A DNA stretch of 64,000 nt, from NCBI RefSeq assembly GCF_017877055.1, contig NZ_JAGIPG010000001.1:434001-498000 (forward strand), written 5' to 3'. Shown piece after piece: positions 17,452 through 26,705 of the stretch (its first letter is position 1; each line of letters opens with the position of its first letter). The DNA is from Neorhizobium galegae (GTDB lineage: Bacteria; Pseudomonadota; Alphaproteobacteria; Rhizobiales; Rhizobiaceae). The position numbers were made by a program, and so were the translations under genes. The notes beneath the pieces are model-generated. The model saw nothing but the letters and a program-made list of their open reading frames with translations, searched no databases and had not been told where the DNA came from.

Positions 17452-18392
17452 GCCGGCCCTCAATAGCCCTGGGCGAGACCCCGAAGCCCTATAGCCGCGA
17501 GTGGCTGCTGTCCGACCGGCCCGCTTCGCGCCGCCAGGCCCGACTTGGCCGCGCCTATGTGATCTGGCGCCGGTTCGCGGAGAACCGGCTTGCCCTCCTC
17601 GGCCTCGTCATCCTCATCCTCCTGCTCTTCGTCGCGGCCTTCGCCGATGTGCTGGCACCCCATAACCCGGTGCAGGGAGACTTGCGTAACGCACGCCTGT
17701 TGCCCCCCGGCACGGCGGGTTATCTGCTCGGCACCGACGACCAGGGCCGGGACATTCTCTCGCGCCTGATCCATGGCTCGCGGCTGACGCTGCTCGTCGT
17801 GGTGTTGGTGGCGATCATTGCCGCGCCGATCGGTCTGATCGTCGGCACGGTCTCCGGCTATGCCGGCGGCTGGATCGATGCGGTGCTGATGCGGATCACC
17901 GATATTTTCCTCGCCTTTCCGAAGCTGGTGCTGGCGCTGGCGCTGGTTGCTGCCCTCGGTCCCGGCATCGAGAATGCGATCCTCGCGATTGCCGTCACCT
18001 CCTGGCCGCCCTATGCGCGCATCGCCCGCGCCGAGACGATGACCTTCCGCAATTCGGAATTCATCTCGGCGGTGAAGCTGATGGGGGCGTCTCCCTTCCG
18101 TATCGTGCTGCGCCACGTCATGCCGCTCTGTCTCTCGTCGCTGATCGTGCGTGTCACGCTCGACATGGCCGGCATCATCCTCACCGCCGCAGGCCTCGGT
18201 TTCCTCGGCCTCGGCGCCCAGCCACCGCTTCCCGAATGGGGCGCGATGATCGCGTCCGGCCGCCGCTTCATCCTCGATCAATGGTGGGTCGCCGCCATGC
18301 CGGGTTTTGCGATCCTGATCGTCAGCCTCGGTTTCAACCTACTCGGCGACGGATTGCGCGACGCGCTCGATCCGAAGGAGGCGGGGCAATGA
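17448..18392 (+). CDS. peptide-type ABC importer permease (DppC-like)
   Basis: A 314-residue permease with a long cytoplasmic N-terminus, a first helix at about residues 50-70 (LALLGLVILILLLFVAAFAD), the GTDDQGRDILSRLIHGSR motif of the DppC class and a coupling loop at FISAVKLMGASPFRIVLRH. It is coupled to both neighbours by 4-base overlaps, and forms the membrane channel with the preceding permease. Confidence 0.92.
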   Translation: MSRPSIALGETPKPYSREWLLSDRPASRRQARLGRAYVIWRRFAENRLALLGLVILILLLFVAAFADVLAPHNPVQGDLRNARLLPPGTAGYLLGTDDQGRDILSRLIHGSRLTLLVVVLVAIIAAPIGLIVGTVSGYAGGWIDAVLMRITDIFLAFPKLVLALALVAALGPGIENAILAIAVTSWPPYARIARAETMTFRNSEFISAVKLMGASPFRIVLRHVMPLCLSSLIVRVTLDMAGIILTAAGLGFLGLGAQPPLPEWGAMIASGRRFILDQWWVAAMPGFAILIVSLGFNLLGDGLRDALDPKEAGQ

Positions 18393-19234
18393 CGATGCCA
18401 GCCAAGCCGCTTCTGACGGTGGAAGATCTGCGCGTCACCTTTCCGACCCGTACCGGCGACGTGCAGGCCGTGCGCGGCGTCTCCTTCGCGCTTGGCCGCG
18501 AGCGGCTCGGCATCGTCGGCGAATCCGGTTCCGGCAAGTCGCAGACCGGCCGCGCGATCATGGGCCTGACCCCCGGACATGCGAAGATCACGGCCCGCAA
18601 GCTTGCCTTCGGCGACCGGGACCTGCTCACCATGCCGGCCCGCGAGCGGCGGCATTTGCGCGGCAAGCAGGTGGCGATGATCCTGCAGGATCCGAAATAT
18701 TCGCTGAACCCGGTGATGACCATCGGCCGGCAGATCGTCGAGACGTTGAAAACGCATGAGCGGATCTCGACTTCGGCGGCCAAGGCCCGGGCGCTGGCCA
18801 TGCTGGAAGCCGTCCAGATCAGCGATCCCGAGCGGGTCTTTTCGCTCTATCCGCACGAGGTTTCCGGCGGCATGGGCCAACGGGCGATGATCGCCATGAT
18901 GCTGGTCTGCGGCCCGGAACTCTTGATCGCCGACGAACCGACCTCGGCGCTCGACGTCACCGTGCAGCTCGAAGTGCTGGATATTCTCGACAAGCTGGTG
19001 GCCGATCGCGGCATGGGGCTGATCTTCATCTCCCACGATCTCAGGCTCGTCTCCTCCTTCTGCGACCGCGTCATCGTCATGTATGCCGGCCGGATCGTCG
19101 AGGAACTGCCGGCCGCCAACCTGGCCGATGCGCAGCATCCCTATACGCGCGGGTTGCTCAACTGTCTGCCGACCATCGGTTCGGACCGGCATCCGCTGCC
19201 CGTGCTCGACCGCAAGCCGGAGTGGGCGCTATGA
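18389..19234 (+). CDS. peptide-type ABC importer ATPase (DppD-like)
   Basis: A 281-residue ATPase starting at the ATG at 18389, which overlaps the permease stop; longer open reading extends upstream but lies inside the permease gene. Walker A is GESGSGKSQTGR, the signature is VSGGMGQRAMIA, Walker B is LLIADEPTSALD and the H-loop is FISHDLRLV. The C-terminal HPYTRGLLNCLPTIG is the oligopeptide/dipeptide-specific tail. Confidence 0.92.
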   Translation: MTMPAKPLLTVEDLRVTFPTRTGDVQAVRGVSFALGRERLGIVGESGSGKSQTGRAIMGLTPGHAKITARKLAFGDRDLLTMPARERRHLRGKQVAMILQDPKYSLNPVMTIGRQIVETLKTHERISTSAAKARALAMLEAVQISDPERVFSLYPHEVSGGMGQRAMIAMMLVCGPELLIADEPTSALDVTVQLEVLDILDKLVADRGMGLIFISHDLRLVSSFCDRVIVMYAGRIVEELPAANLADAQHPYTRGLLNCLPTIGSDRHPLPVLDRKPEWAL

Positions 19235-19980
19235 CCTCGGCTCTCTCCATCCGCGACATGGTCGTCACCTATGACGAATTTGCAGCACTCGACCATGTCA
19301 GCTTCGATATCGGTACCGGCGAATCCTTCGGCATCGTCGGGGAATCCGGCTCCGGCAAATCGACGCTGCTGCGCGCGGTCTCGGGTCTTGTCTCCTTCGA
19401 GCAGGGCACGCTCAGTGTCAACGGTCGCCCCTATTCCGGCCGCAAGCGCGACAAGGAGTTCTACCGCACCGTACAGATGGTGTTTCAGGACCCCTATGGC
19501 TCGCTACATCCGCGCCAGACGGTCGATCGGCTGTTGCTGGAACCGCTCGTCATCCACGGTTTCACCGATATCGAGACGCGCATCAACCGTGCGCTCGACG
19601 AGGTAGGGCTCGGGACCGGCTTCCGGTTCCGATATTCGCACCAGCTCTCCGGCGGCCAGCGACAGCGTATCGCGATCGCCCGAGCGCTGATCGTGGAGCC
19701 GAAGATCCTGCTGCTCGACGAGCCGACCTCGGCGCTGGATGCCTCGATCCAGGCGGAAATCCTGAACCTGCTCGAACAGGCGCGCCGTGACCGCAACCTC
19801 ACTTTCGTGATGGTCAGCCACGATCTCGGCGTCATCAGCCACATGTGCGAACGGCTGGCCGTGATGAAAACCGGCAAGGTGGTCGAGACGGTGCCGCGGA
19901 AAGCGCTGGAAAACCGCGAGTTTTCCGCCGAATATACGCGCCAACTGCTCGTCGCCAGCGAAGGTTTTCGCCGCGGCTGA
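19231..19980 (+). CDS. peptide-type ABC importer ATPase (DppF-like)
   Basis: A 249-residue ATPase. I start at the ATG at 19231, which overlaps the DppD-like stop by ATGA and has a GGAG at 19219-19222; a GTG at 19222 is an alternative. Walker A is GESGSGKSTLL, the signature [15 protein letters not shown], Walker B ILLLDEPTSALDAS and the H-loop MVSHDLGV. It completes a five-gene importer and is shorter than typical DppF because the C-terminal peptide-specific tail is reduced. Confidence 0.92.
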   Translation: MTSALSIRDMVVTYDEFAALDHVSFDIGTGESFGIVGESGSGKSTLLRAVSGLVSFEQGTLSVNGRPYSGRKRDKEFYRTVQMVFQDPYGSLHPRQTVDRLLLEPLVIHGFTDIETRINRALDEVGLGTGFRFRYSHQLSGGQRQRIAIARALIVEPKILLLDEPTSALDASIQAEILNLLEQARRDRNLTFVMVSHDLGVISHMCERLAVMKTGKVVETVPRKALENREFSAEYTRQLLVASEGFRRG

Positions 19981-20060
19981 CGGGTGTCTCGATTTATCAA
20001 TGTCACTATCCCGAAACCGGTCCCCGCTTTCGGGCGACATGTTTCAGCCGGCAGGATCGC

Positions 20061-20990
20061 ATGCAGCTTCGGGCGCTTATGTATTTCGACGAACTGGTCC
20101 GCACCAATTCGATGCGGGCGGCAGCCGAGAACCTCAACGTCGCGGCGACCGCGGTCTCCCGGCAGATCGAGAATCTCGAACATTATTTCGGCACGCCGCT
20201 CGTCGAGCGCAGCAATCGCGGCATCAAGCTGACCGCCGCTGGCGAACTCCTGGCGGCGCGGGCGGGGCGGACGCTGCGCGAGCTCGAACACGTGCACCAG
20301 TTGATCGATGACCTGCAGGGCCTGCAGCGTGGCAAGGTGGTCATCTATGCCAACGGCGCGACGGTCGCCAACCTGATCGCGCCGGTGCTTGCGGAATTCA
20401 GCCTACGTTATCCGAAGCTGCGTTTCGAGGTGGCGATCACCAGCGCCCGCGAGGCGGTGGAGGCGCTCGCCGCGGCGGAGGCCGACCTGGTCGTGACGCT
20501 GTTTGCGCCAAAGATATCCGGGGTGAAGGTGCGGCTGCGCTCCGAGATTACCTATGACGTCATCATGGCGGCCGACCATCCGTCCGCCGGCGCCAGTGAA
20601 CTGACGTTGCGCGACCTCGTCCGCATGCCGCTCGCGCTGCCCGACAAGAATTTCGGCGCCCGCCAGGCCTTCGAGGAACTGTTCGCCAAGGACGGGCTGG
20701 AGCTCGATCCGGTTTTCGTCACCGGTTCCCTGGAAATGCTGAAGGAACTGGTGTTGCGCCGCGCGGCGGTGACGCTTTTGCCGGCGCTCGCGGTGCAGCG
20801 CGAAATCGATGCCGGCCAGCTTGCCGCGGTGCCGATCGTCGCCGGCAAGGCGGTGCGCACGCCGATCGATCTCTGCGTCGCACCGGACCGCCAGCTTTCG
20901 TTTGCGGCCGGCAAGCTGGTCGATTTCATCGAGCGCTTCATGCGTGGCGCCGATGCGCGCAAATCGGCGCCTAAAAGAGCATCGGCTTAA
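20061..20990 (+). CDS. LysR-type regulator
   Basis: A 309-residue LysR-type regulator beginning MQLRALMYFDELVRTNSMRA, with the helix-turn-helix at NLNVAATAVSRQIENLE (about residues 26-42) and an effector domain with GKVVIYANGATVANLIAPVL. It stands between two peptide-type importers on the same strand and directly upstream of the second one's binding-protein gene, so it may control either. The effector is unknown. Confidence 0.88.
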   Translation: MQLRALMYFDELVRTNSMRAAAENLNVAATAVSRQIENLEHYFGTPLVERSNRGIKLTAAGELLAARAGRTLRELEHVHQLIDDLQGLQRGKVVIYANGATVANLIAPVLAEFSLRYPKLRFEVAITSAREAVEALAAAEADLVVTLFAPKISGVKVRLRSEITYDVIMAADHPSAGASELTLRDLVRMPLALPDKNFGARQAFEELFAKDGLELDPVFVTGSLEMLKELVLRRAAVTLLPALAVQREIDAGQLAAVPIVAGKAVRTPIDLCVAPDRQLSFAAGKLVDFIERFMRGADARKSAPKRASA

Positions 20991-21023
20991 ATGTGTTGGC
21001 GTAGCGTTTTCGGCTACACAGAG

Positions 21024-21046
21024 CACACAAAATTCTGCATTGTGTG
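21024..21046. promoter_or_regulatory. inverted repeat upstream of the second peptide importer
   Basis: CACACAA at 21024-21030 and TTGTGTG at 21040-21046 form a perfect 7-bp inverted repeat with a 9-base spacer. It is in the 144-base gap between the LysR gene and the binding-protein gene, about 90 bases before the latter's start. It is a candidate binding site for the neighbouring LysR regulator. Confidence 0.4.
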
Positions 21047-21134
21047 TGCACCTGCGAAATGACACACTTTTGGCAATCGACGATCCCGCAGGTGCCGATC
21101 AGGCGGGTCTCGTTCCAAAAAAAGGGGATGACGG

Positions 21135-22664
21135 ATGGGCAGGATGACGCTTTTGGGCTCTGCTACGATATTGAAGAGTGCAGCTTTTGGCCTTGCGATC
21201 AGCGCGGGCCTGCTTTTGGGCCAGACAGGCGCCGAGGCGGCGGCGAAGACCGCGATCACAGTCGGGATGGCAATCGAGCCGGCTGGCCTCGATCCCACGG
21301 TCGCAGCACCGGTCGCGATCGGCCAGGTGACCTGGCAGAACATTTTCGAGGGTTTGACGACCATCGACAAGGACGGCAAGATCAAGCCGCAGCTTGCCGA
21401 AAGCTGGCAGATCTCGCCGGATGGCCTGACCTACACGTTCAAGCTCCGCCAGGGGGTCAAGTTCCATAATGGCGTTGCCTTCGACAGTTCTGTCGCCAAG
21501 TTTTCGATCGACCGCGCCCGAGGCGCCGACTCGGTCAACCCGCAGAAGCGTTATTTCGCCTCGATCGACACGGTCGAGACACCGGATGCCTCGACGCTCG
21601 TCCTGAAGCTCAAGCAGCCGGCCGGCAGCCTGCTTTACTGGCTCGGCTGGCCGTCCTCCAGCATCGTCGAGCCGAAGTCGGCTGCCGACAACAAGACCAC
21701 CCCGATCGGCACCGGCCCGTTCAAGTTCGTGAGCTGGTCGAAAGGCTCCAAGGTCGATCTCGCCAAGAATGCCGACTACTGGAACAAGGCCGTCTCGCTG
21801 AAGCTCGCCACAGCCGCCTTCCGTTTCATCAGCGACCCCCAGGCCCAGGCCGCGGCGCTGAAGGCCGGCGACGTCGATGCCTTCCCGGAATTCGGGGCGC
21901 CCGAACTGATCAAGTCCTTCGAGGGCGACAAGCGGCTGACGACCGTTATCGGCAATACCGAGCTCAAGGTCGTCGCGGGCATGAACAATACCCGCAAGCC
22001 GTTCAGCGACAAGAAGGTCCGCCAGGCCCTGATGATGGCCGTCGATCGCGCCACCGTCGTCGAGGGTGCATGGTCCGGATTCGGCACGCCGATCGGCAGC
22101 CACTACACGCCGAACGACCGCGGCTACAAGGACCTGACCGGCGTCTATCCGTACGATGCCGCAAAGGCGAAGGCGCTGCTCGCCGAGGCCGGCTTCCCGA
22201 ACGGCTTCACCTTCACCATCAAGGCCCCGCAGATGGCCTATGCGCAGCGCACCTCGCAGGTGCTGCAGGCGATGTTTGCGGAAATCGGCGTGACGATGAA
22301 TATCGAGACCACCGAATTCCCGGCGAAATGGGTGGCCGACGTGCTGAAGGCGGCCGACTACGACATGACCATCGTCGCCCACGCAGAACCGATGGACATC
22401 GACATCTATTCCCGCGATCCCTACTACTTCAACTACAAGAACCCGGCCTTCAACGACGTGCTGAAAAAGGTCGAGATGACCTCCGATGCCGCCGAGCAGG
22501 AAAAGCTCTACGGCGAAGCACAGACCATCCTCGCCGGTGACGTGCCGTCGCTGTTCCTGTTCGTCATGCCGAAGCTCGGTGTGTGGGACGGCAAGGTGAA
22601 GGGGCTTTGGGAAAACGAGCCGATCCCCTCGAACGTGCTCACAGATGTTCATTGGGAAGAGTGA
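21135..22664 (+). CDS. peptide-type ABC importer binding protein (second system)
   Basis: A 509-residue exported binding protein of the SBP_bac_5 family. A signal peptide is visible (ILKSAAFGLAISAGLLLG, cleaved after AEAA, about residue 35). Landmarks are PQLAESWQISPDGLTYTFKLR, VKFHNG, and the conserved KKVRQALMMAVDR segment. A second ATG at 21144 is possible. Two permeases follow after a 270-base gap holding an intergenic palindrome. There is no ATPase gene in this set; an amidase closes it. Confidence 0.9.
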   Translation: MGRMTLLGSATILKSAAFGLAISAGLLLGQTGAEAAAKTAITVGMAIEPAGLDPTVAAPVAIGQVTWQNIFEGLTTIDKDGKIKPQLAESWQISPDGLTYTFKLRQGVKFHNGVAFDSSVAKFSIDRARGADSVNPQKRYFASIDTVETPDASTLVLKLKQPAGSLLYWLGWPSSSIVEPKSAADNKTTPIGTGPFKFVSWSKGSKVDLAKNADYWNKAVSLKLATAAFRFISDPQAQAAALKAGDVDAFPEFGAPELIKSFEGDKRLTTVIGNTELKVVAGMNNTRKPFSDKKVRQALMMAVDRATVVEGAWSGFGTPIGSHYTPNDRGYKDLTGVYPYDAAKAKALLAEAGFPNGFTFTIKAPQMAYAQRTSQVLQAMFAEIGVTMNIETTEFPAKWVADVLKAADYDMTIVAHAEPMDIDIYSRDPYYFNYKNPAFNDVLKKVEMTSDAAEQEKLYGEAQTILAGDVPSLFLFVMPKLGVWDGKVKGLWENEPIPSNVLTDVHWEE

Positions 22665-22703
22665 AGTCTAAGCGATGAGTTGGAGTGGGGTGCGGGCGGC
22701 ATA

Positions 22704-22849
22704 TCGATCTCCCCCTTTTGGGGGGAGATGCCTGGCAGGGCAGAGGGGGGTAACCTCTCAGCATGTTCTTGAGCCATTGTGTTTGCCGTGCCGTTGCTAC
22801 CCCCCTCTGTCGCCTTCAGTGACATCTCCCCCTCGAGGGGGGAGATCGG
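22704..22849. repeat. C-rich intergenic palindromic element
   Basis: The left part has ATCTCCCCC-TTTT-GGGGGGAGAT followed by GCAGAGGGGGGTA; the right part carries TACCCCCCTCTG and then ATCTCCCCC-TCGA-GGGGGGAGAT. The two halves are inverted copies of each other and each contains its own hairpin. It occupies the gap between a highly expressed binding-protein gene and its permeases. A relative is at 3417-3585. Confidence 0.75.
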
Positions 22850-22934
22850 TGGAAGCTTGCCGCACCGCTTCCCGTACCCTCGTCGCTATGACAAGCACAG
22901 GAAAGAGGATCGTTCAAAATCAGGAGGTCTCCCC

Positions 22935-23885
22935 ATGATCTCCATTCTCATCCGCCGAACCTTAAGCCTCGCCATCACGCTGCTCGTCGTCTCGCTGCTG
23001 ATCTTCACCGTCATGGACCTGCTACCGGGCGATCCGGCGGCGATCATGCTCGGCACTTCGGCGAGCCCGGAAACGCTCGCGGCGCTCCAGAAGCAGTTGG
23101 GTCTCGACCAGCCGCTGCCGGTGCGTTACCTCGCCTGGCTTGCCGGCGTGTTCCGGGGCGATCTCGGGCAGTCCTATACCTATGGCGTGCCGGTCGCGGG
23201 GTTGATCGGCGAACGGCTCGCCGTCACCCTGCCGCTGGCGCTGATTGCTATCTTTCTCTCGGTGACGATCGCCATTCCCCTCGGCGTTCAGGCGGCGCGC
23301 AAGCATAACGGTGTCTTTGATTTCGCAGCCGGCCTGTTCTCCTATGTCAGCATTGCGGTGCCGGCCTTCTGGGTCGGGCTGCTGCTGATCATCCTGTTCT
23401 CGACCATGCTGGGCTGGATGCCGGCCGGCGGGTTTCCCGGCTGGGACGCGGGGCTTCTTGCCGGCCTCAAGGCGCTCCTCCTGCCGGCCGTGGCACTCGC
23501 CCTGCCGCAGGCCGGCGTGCTGACGCGCGTGGCGCGGGCCGCGGTTCTGGAGGTGATGAACGAGGATTTCGTGCGTACTGCCCGCGCGAAGGGCCTGAGC
23601 GAGGGTGTCGCCATCTGGCGGCATGCGGTGCCGAACGCGCTGGTTCCGGTCTTCACCATGCTCGGTCTGCAGTTCACCTTCCTGATCGCAGGCGCGGTTT
23701 TGGTCGAGAACGTCTTCAACCTGCCTGGCCTCGGGCGGCTTGCCTATCAGGCGCTGTCGCAGCGCGACATCATCGTCATGCAGGATGTCGTGCTGTTCTT
23801 CTCGGCCCTGGTGATCCTGATGAATTTCCTGGTCGATCTCGCCTATCTGGTCGTCGACCCGCGCCTCAGGGCCAATGCACAATGA
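22935..23885 (+). CDS. peptide-type ABC importer permease (second system, DppB-like)
   Basis: A 316-residue permease. The ATG at 22935 has an ideal AGGAGGT site at 22922-22928 and gives the usual start (ILIRRTLSLAITLLVVSLL). The class motif MDLLPGDPAAIMLG and the coupling loop EDFVRTARAKGLSEGVAIWRHA are present. Its stop overlaps the start of the next permease by 4 bases. Confidence 0.92.
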   Translation: MISILIRRTLSLAITLLVVSLLIFTVMDLLPGDPAAIMLGTSASPETLAALQKQLGLDQPLPVRYLAWLAGVFRGDLGQSYTYGVPVAGLIGERLAVTLPLALIAIFLSVTIAIPLGVQAARKHNGVFDFAAGLFSYVSIAVPAFWVGLLLIILFSTMLGWMPAGGFPGWDAGLLAGLKALLLPAVALALPQAGVLTRVARAAVLEVMNEDFVRTARAKGLSEGVAIWRHAVPNALVPVFTMLGLQFTFLIAGAVLVENVFNLPGLGRLAYQALSQRDIIVMQDVVLFFSALVILMNFLVDLAYLVVDPRLRANAQ

Positions 23886-24715
23886 GGTCGGGTGCAATGA
23901 GGAAAACCCTTCGCCGCCCCGTCCTCCTCATCGGGTTTGTCATCACGCTGGCGCTGTTTGCAGTGGCGCTGCTGTCGCTCGTCTGGACGCCGTTTCCGCC
24001 GACCAAGATGAACATCGTCCACAAGCTGAAGGCACCACTCGATTTCGGTCTCCTCGGCACCGACCAGTTTGGTCGCGACGTCGCATCGATGCTGATGGTC
24101 GGGGCCTGGAATTCGCTGTCGACTTCCATCCTCGCCGTGCTTCTCGGCGCAAGCGTCGGCACGGCCGTCGGCGTCGTCGTCGCCATGCGGCGAGGCTGGC
24201 TGGAACTTGTCGTCATGCGCGGCTGCGACATCATCTTCGCGGTTCCGCCAATCCTGTCGGCGATGATGCTCGGCGCCTTCATCGGATCGGGCCGGTTCAC
24301 GGCGATCATCGCCATCGGCGTGTTCATGGTGCCGGTCTTCGCGCGGCTCTCGCTCGGCGCCGCCCTGCAGGTCTGGACGCGGGACTATGTCACTGCCGCC
24401 GTCAGCATGGGCCGGCCGAAAGCCAAGATCACGCTCGTGCATGTGCTGCCGAACATTTCCAACCAGATTATAGTGCAAATAACGATCCAGCTTGGTCTCG
24501 CGATCCTGACCGAAGCCGGCCTCTCCTTCCTCGGCCTCGGCATGCCGCCGCCGACGCCGACCTGGGGGCGGATGCTGGCGGATGCTCAGACCTTCCTCGG
24601 CCAGGCGCCGTGGCTGGCGCTGATGCCGGGGCTTGCGATCGCGCTTGCCGTGCTCGGCCTCAATATGCTCGGTGACGGCCTGCGAGACCTTCTCGATCCC
24701 CGCGACAATTCCTGA
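23882..24715 (+). CDS. peptide-type ABC importer permease (second system, DppC-like)
   Basis: A 277-residue permease with the class motif GTDQFGRDVASMLMVGA near residue 58 and a coupling loop at DYVTAAVSMGRPKAKITLVHVLPN. An ATG at 23897 is an alternative start. No ATPase follows; the next gene, 21 bases on, is an amidase. The pair must use ATPases from elsewhere, for example those at 18389-19980 or the fused one at 36628. Confidence 0.9.
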   Translation: MRSGAMRKTLRRPVLLIGFVITLALFAVALLSLVWTPFPPTKMNIVHKLKAPLDFGLLGTDQFGRDVASMLMVGAWNSLSTSILAVLLGASVGTAVGVVVAMRRGWLELVVMRGCDIIFAVPPILSAMMLGAFIGSGRFTAIIAIGVFMVPVFARLSLGAALQVWTRDYVTAAVSMGRPKAKITLVHVLPNISNQIIVQITIQLGLAILTEAGLSFLGLGMPPPTPTWGRMLADAQTFLGQAPWLALMPGLAIALAVLGLNMLGDGLRDLLDPRDNS

Positions 24716-24736
24716 TTTCGAAATGAAGATATTGCC

Positions 24737-26131
24737 ATGAATGACCTGCTCAAACTGACGATCCGCGAACTGCTCGATCTCTATTCGGTGAAAGAACTGT
24801 CGCCCTCGGAATACTGGCTGGCGGTGGAAGATCGCGTGGCTGCCTTCGAACCGCGTGTGCAGGCACTCTATCTCTACGATCCCGAAAGCGCCCGGGCGCA
24901 GGCTGCTGCGTCCACCAACCGCTGGATGAAAGGCGAGACGTTGGGCGTACTGGACGGCATTCCGGTAACGCTGAAGGAACTGATCGCCACCAAGGGCCAG
25001 CCGGTGCCACTCGGGACCGCTGCAGTCGAACTGGTGCCGGCCGCAGAGGATGCCCCGATCGCCGCCCGCTGCCGCGAGGACGGTGCGGTGATTTTTGCTA
25101 AGACCACATGCCCGGACTACGGCATGCTCTCCTCCGGCCTGTCGAGCTTTCACCACCTCAGCCGCAACCCTTGGGACCTGACCCAGAACCCCGGCGGTTC
25201 GAGCGCCGGCGCGTCTGCTGCCGGTGCCGCGGGTTTCGGCCCCTTGCATATCGGCACGGATATCGGTGGTTCGGTACGCCTACCGGCCGGCTGGACCGGG
25301 CTGTTCGGCTTCAAGCCGAGCCAGGGCCGCATTCCGGTCGATCCCTATTATGTCGGCCGCTGCGCCGGGCCGATGACCCGCACGGTCGAGGATGCCGCCT
25401 ATTCGATGGCGACGCTGTCGCGGCCCGACTGGCGCGATGGCACCTCGCTGCCGCCCAACGATTTCGACTGGCTGGATTTCGATATCGACGTGAAGGGCAT
25501 GAAGATCGGCCTGATGCTCGATGCCGGCATCGGCCTTGCCGTCGATGAGGAGGTCCGCGAGGCGGTCGTGGCCGCCGCCAGACGCTTCGAAGAGGCGGGC
25601 GCGATCGTTATTCCGGTCGAACCGGTCATGACCCGCGTCATGCTCGACGGTCTCGACAATTTCTGGCGCTCGCGGTTCTGGGGCGACATCGAGAAGATGC
25701 CGGAGGAGCGGCGGGCGCTGATCCTGCCCTATATCTATCAGTGGGCGGAAGGCGGCACTTACATTTCCGGCGTCGAGGCGGTGCGCGGCTTCAACCAGAC
25801 GATCGAGATGCGCAAGGCCTGCGGAAAGCTGTTCACAACCGTCGATGCGGTGATCTCGCCGACCAATCCGATCGTTTCCTATCCGGCGGAATGGGCGTCG
25901 CCGACCAACGATCCCGCCAAACCTTTCGAGCATATCGGCTTCACCGTGCCGTGGAACATGTCGGAACAGCCGGCCTCGTCGATCAATTGCGGTTTCTCGA
26001 AATCCGGCATGCCGATCGGCCTGCAGATCGTCGGCCCGCGCTACGACGATCTGCTCGTGCTGAAACTCTCCAGGGCCTTCGAGCAATGGACCGGCGGCAT
26101 CTCCGTCTGGCCGGAGCCGCCGGCCGCCTGA
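24737..26131 (+). CDS. amidase-signature family amidase of the second peptide importer operon
   Basis: A 464-residue amidase. The catalytic triad is well preserved: lysine in VTLKELIATKG (about residue 79), the cis-serine in GGSSAGASAAG, and the nucleophile in GTDIGGSVRLPA. The family includes aryl-amide, indole-acetamide and aliphatic amide hydrolases; the substrate here is not evident. Its position 21 bases after two permeases suggests that it hydrolyses the imported amide. The N-terminus LLKLTIRELLDLYSVKELSP is a typical substrate-gating helix of the family. Confidence 0.9.
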   Translation: MNDLLKLTIRELLDLYSVKELSPSEYWLAVEDRVAAFEPRVQALYLYDPESARAQAAASTNRWMKGETLGVLDGIPVTLKELIATKGQPVPLGTAAVELVPAAEDAPIAARCREDGAVIFAKTTCPDYGMLSSGLSSFHHLSRNPWDLTQNPGGSSAGASAAGAAGFGPLHIGTDIGGSVRLPAGWTGLFGFKPSQGRIPVDPYYVGRCAGPMTRTVEDAAYSMATLSRPDWRDGTSLPPNDFDWLDFDIDVKGMKIGLMLDAGIGLAVDEEVREAVVAAARRFEEAGAIVIPVEPVMTRVMLDGLDNFWRSRFWGDIEKMPEERRALILPYIYQWAEGGTYISGVEAVRGFNQTIEMRKACGKLFTTVDAVISPTNPIVSYPAEWASPTNDPAKPFEHIGFTVPWNMSEQPASSINCGFSKSGMPIGLQIVGPRYDDLLVLKLSRAFEQWTGGISVWPEPPAA

Positions 26132-26179
26132 GTTTTCCAAATCTTTCGGGCGATTTCTGCGTCGGTGCGACCGTGCTGG

Positions 26180-26204
26180 GGAACAATCGCGCTTTTGCTG
26201 CGTT
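26180..26204 (+). promoter_or_regulatory. EcfG-type promoter upstream of the DUF883/holin-like genes
   Basis: GGAAC at 26180-26184, a 16-base spacer and CGTT at 26201-26204 match the alphaproteobacterial EcfG (RpoE2) consensus exactly. It lies about 150 bases before the start codon at 26352 and points at it. The gene for EcfG itself is at 27746-28312. Confidence 0.7.
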
Positions 26205-26351
26205 CAACGGCGGCAAAGAACCGTGAAGCGGGTGGCGTGCGTCGCTCGCTGGGGAAGACCGATCCCGTTTCACGTTTTCCGACGCCGTTTGATTCCGCGC
26301 AAAGCCTTCCACGGCGCGCATCCTCTAAGGTCCGCAAAACAGGAGATCGAT

Positions 26352-26705
26352 ATGCCCGCAGCCAATCCCACGACCGACTTCGCCCGCAATGGCACCGGCA
26401 CCGGCCAGACTTCGTCAGCCAGCAAGGATGTCGAAGCCCAGATCCAGCAGCTTCGCGATGATATCGCAGCGCTTACCCGCAGCGTTGCTGCCGTGGGCAA
26501 TGAGAAGGCCAGCGAATACAAGGGCAAGGCTCGTCGTGTTGCCAACGACGCCGCCGACGCCTCGATGCAGATGGTAGAAGCTGCGCGCGATCAGGCGTTG
26601 TCGATGGAAAGGGACCTGGAGCGCCAGATTCGCACCAACCCTATCCAGGCCGTCGCCATCGCCGCCGGCGTCGGCTTCCTCTTCGCGCTGCTGACGCGCC
26701 GCTGA
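26352..26705 (+). CDS. DUF883/ElaB-like membrane-anchored stress protein
   Basis: A 117-residue protein. Residues 1-30 are disordered, the middle (VEAQIQQLRDDIAALTRSVA through ARDQALSMERDLERQI) is a long amphipathic helix, and the C-terminus has a single membrane segment (PIQAVAIAAGVGFLFALLTRR). This is the DUF883 layout (ElaB/YqjD), proteins that bind the membrane and ribosomes in stationary phase in E. coli. The ATG has an AGGAG site at 26341. The downstream membrane gene overlaps its stop by one base. An EcfG-type promoter lies upstream. Confidence 0.85.
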   Translation: MPAANPTTDFARNGTGTGQTSSASKDVEAQIQQLRDDIAALTRSVAAVGNEKASEYKGKARRVANDAADASMQMVEAARDQALSMERDLERQIRTNPIQAVAIAAGVGFLFALLTRR

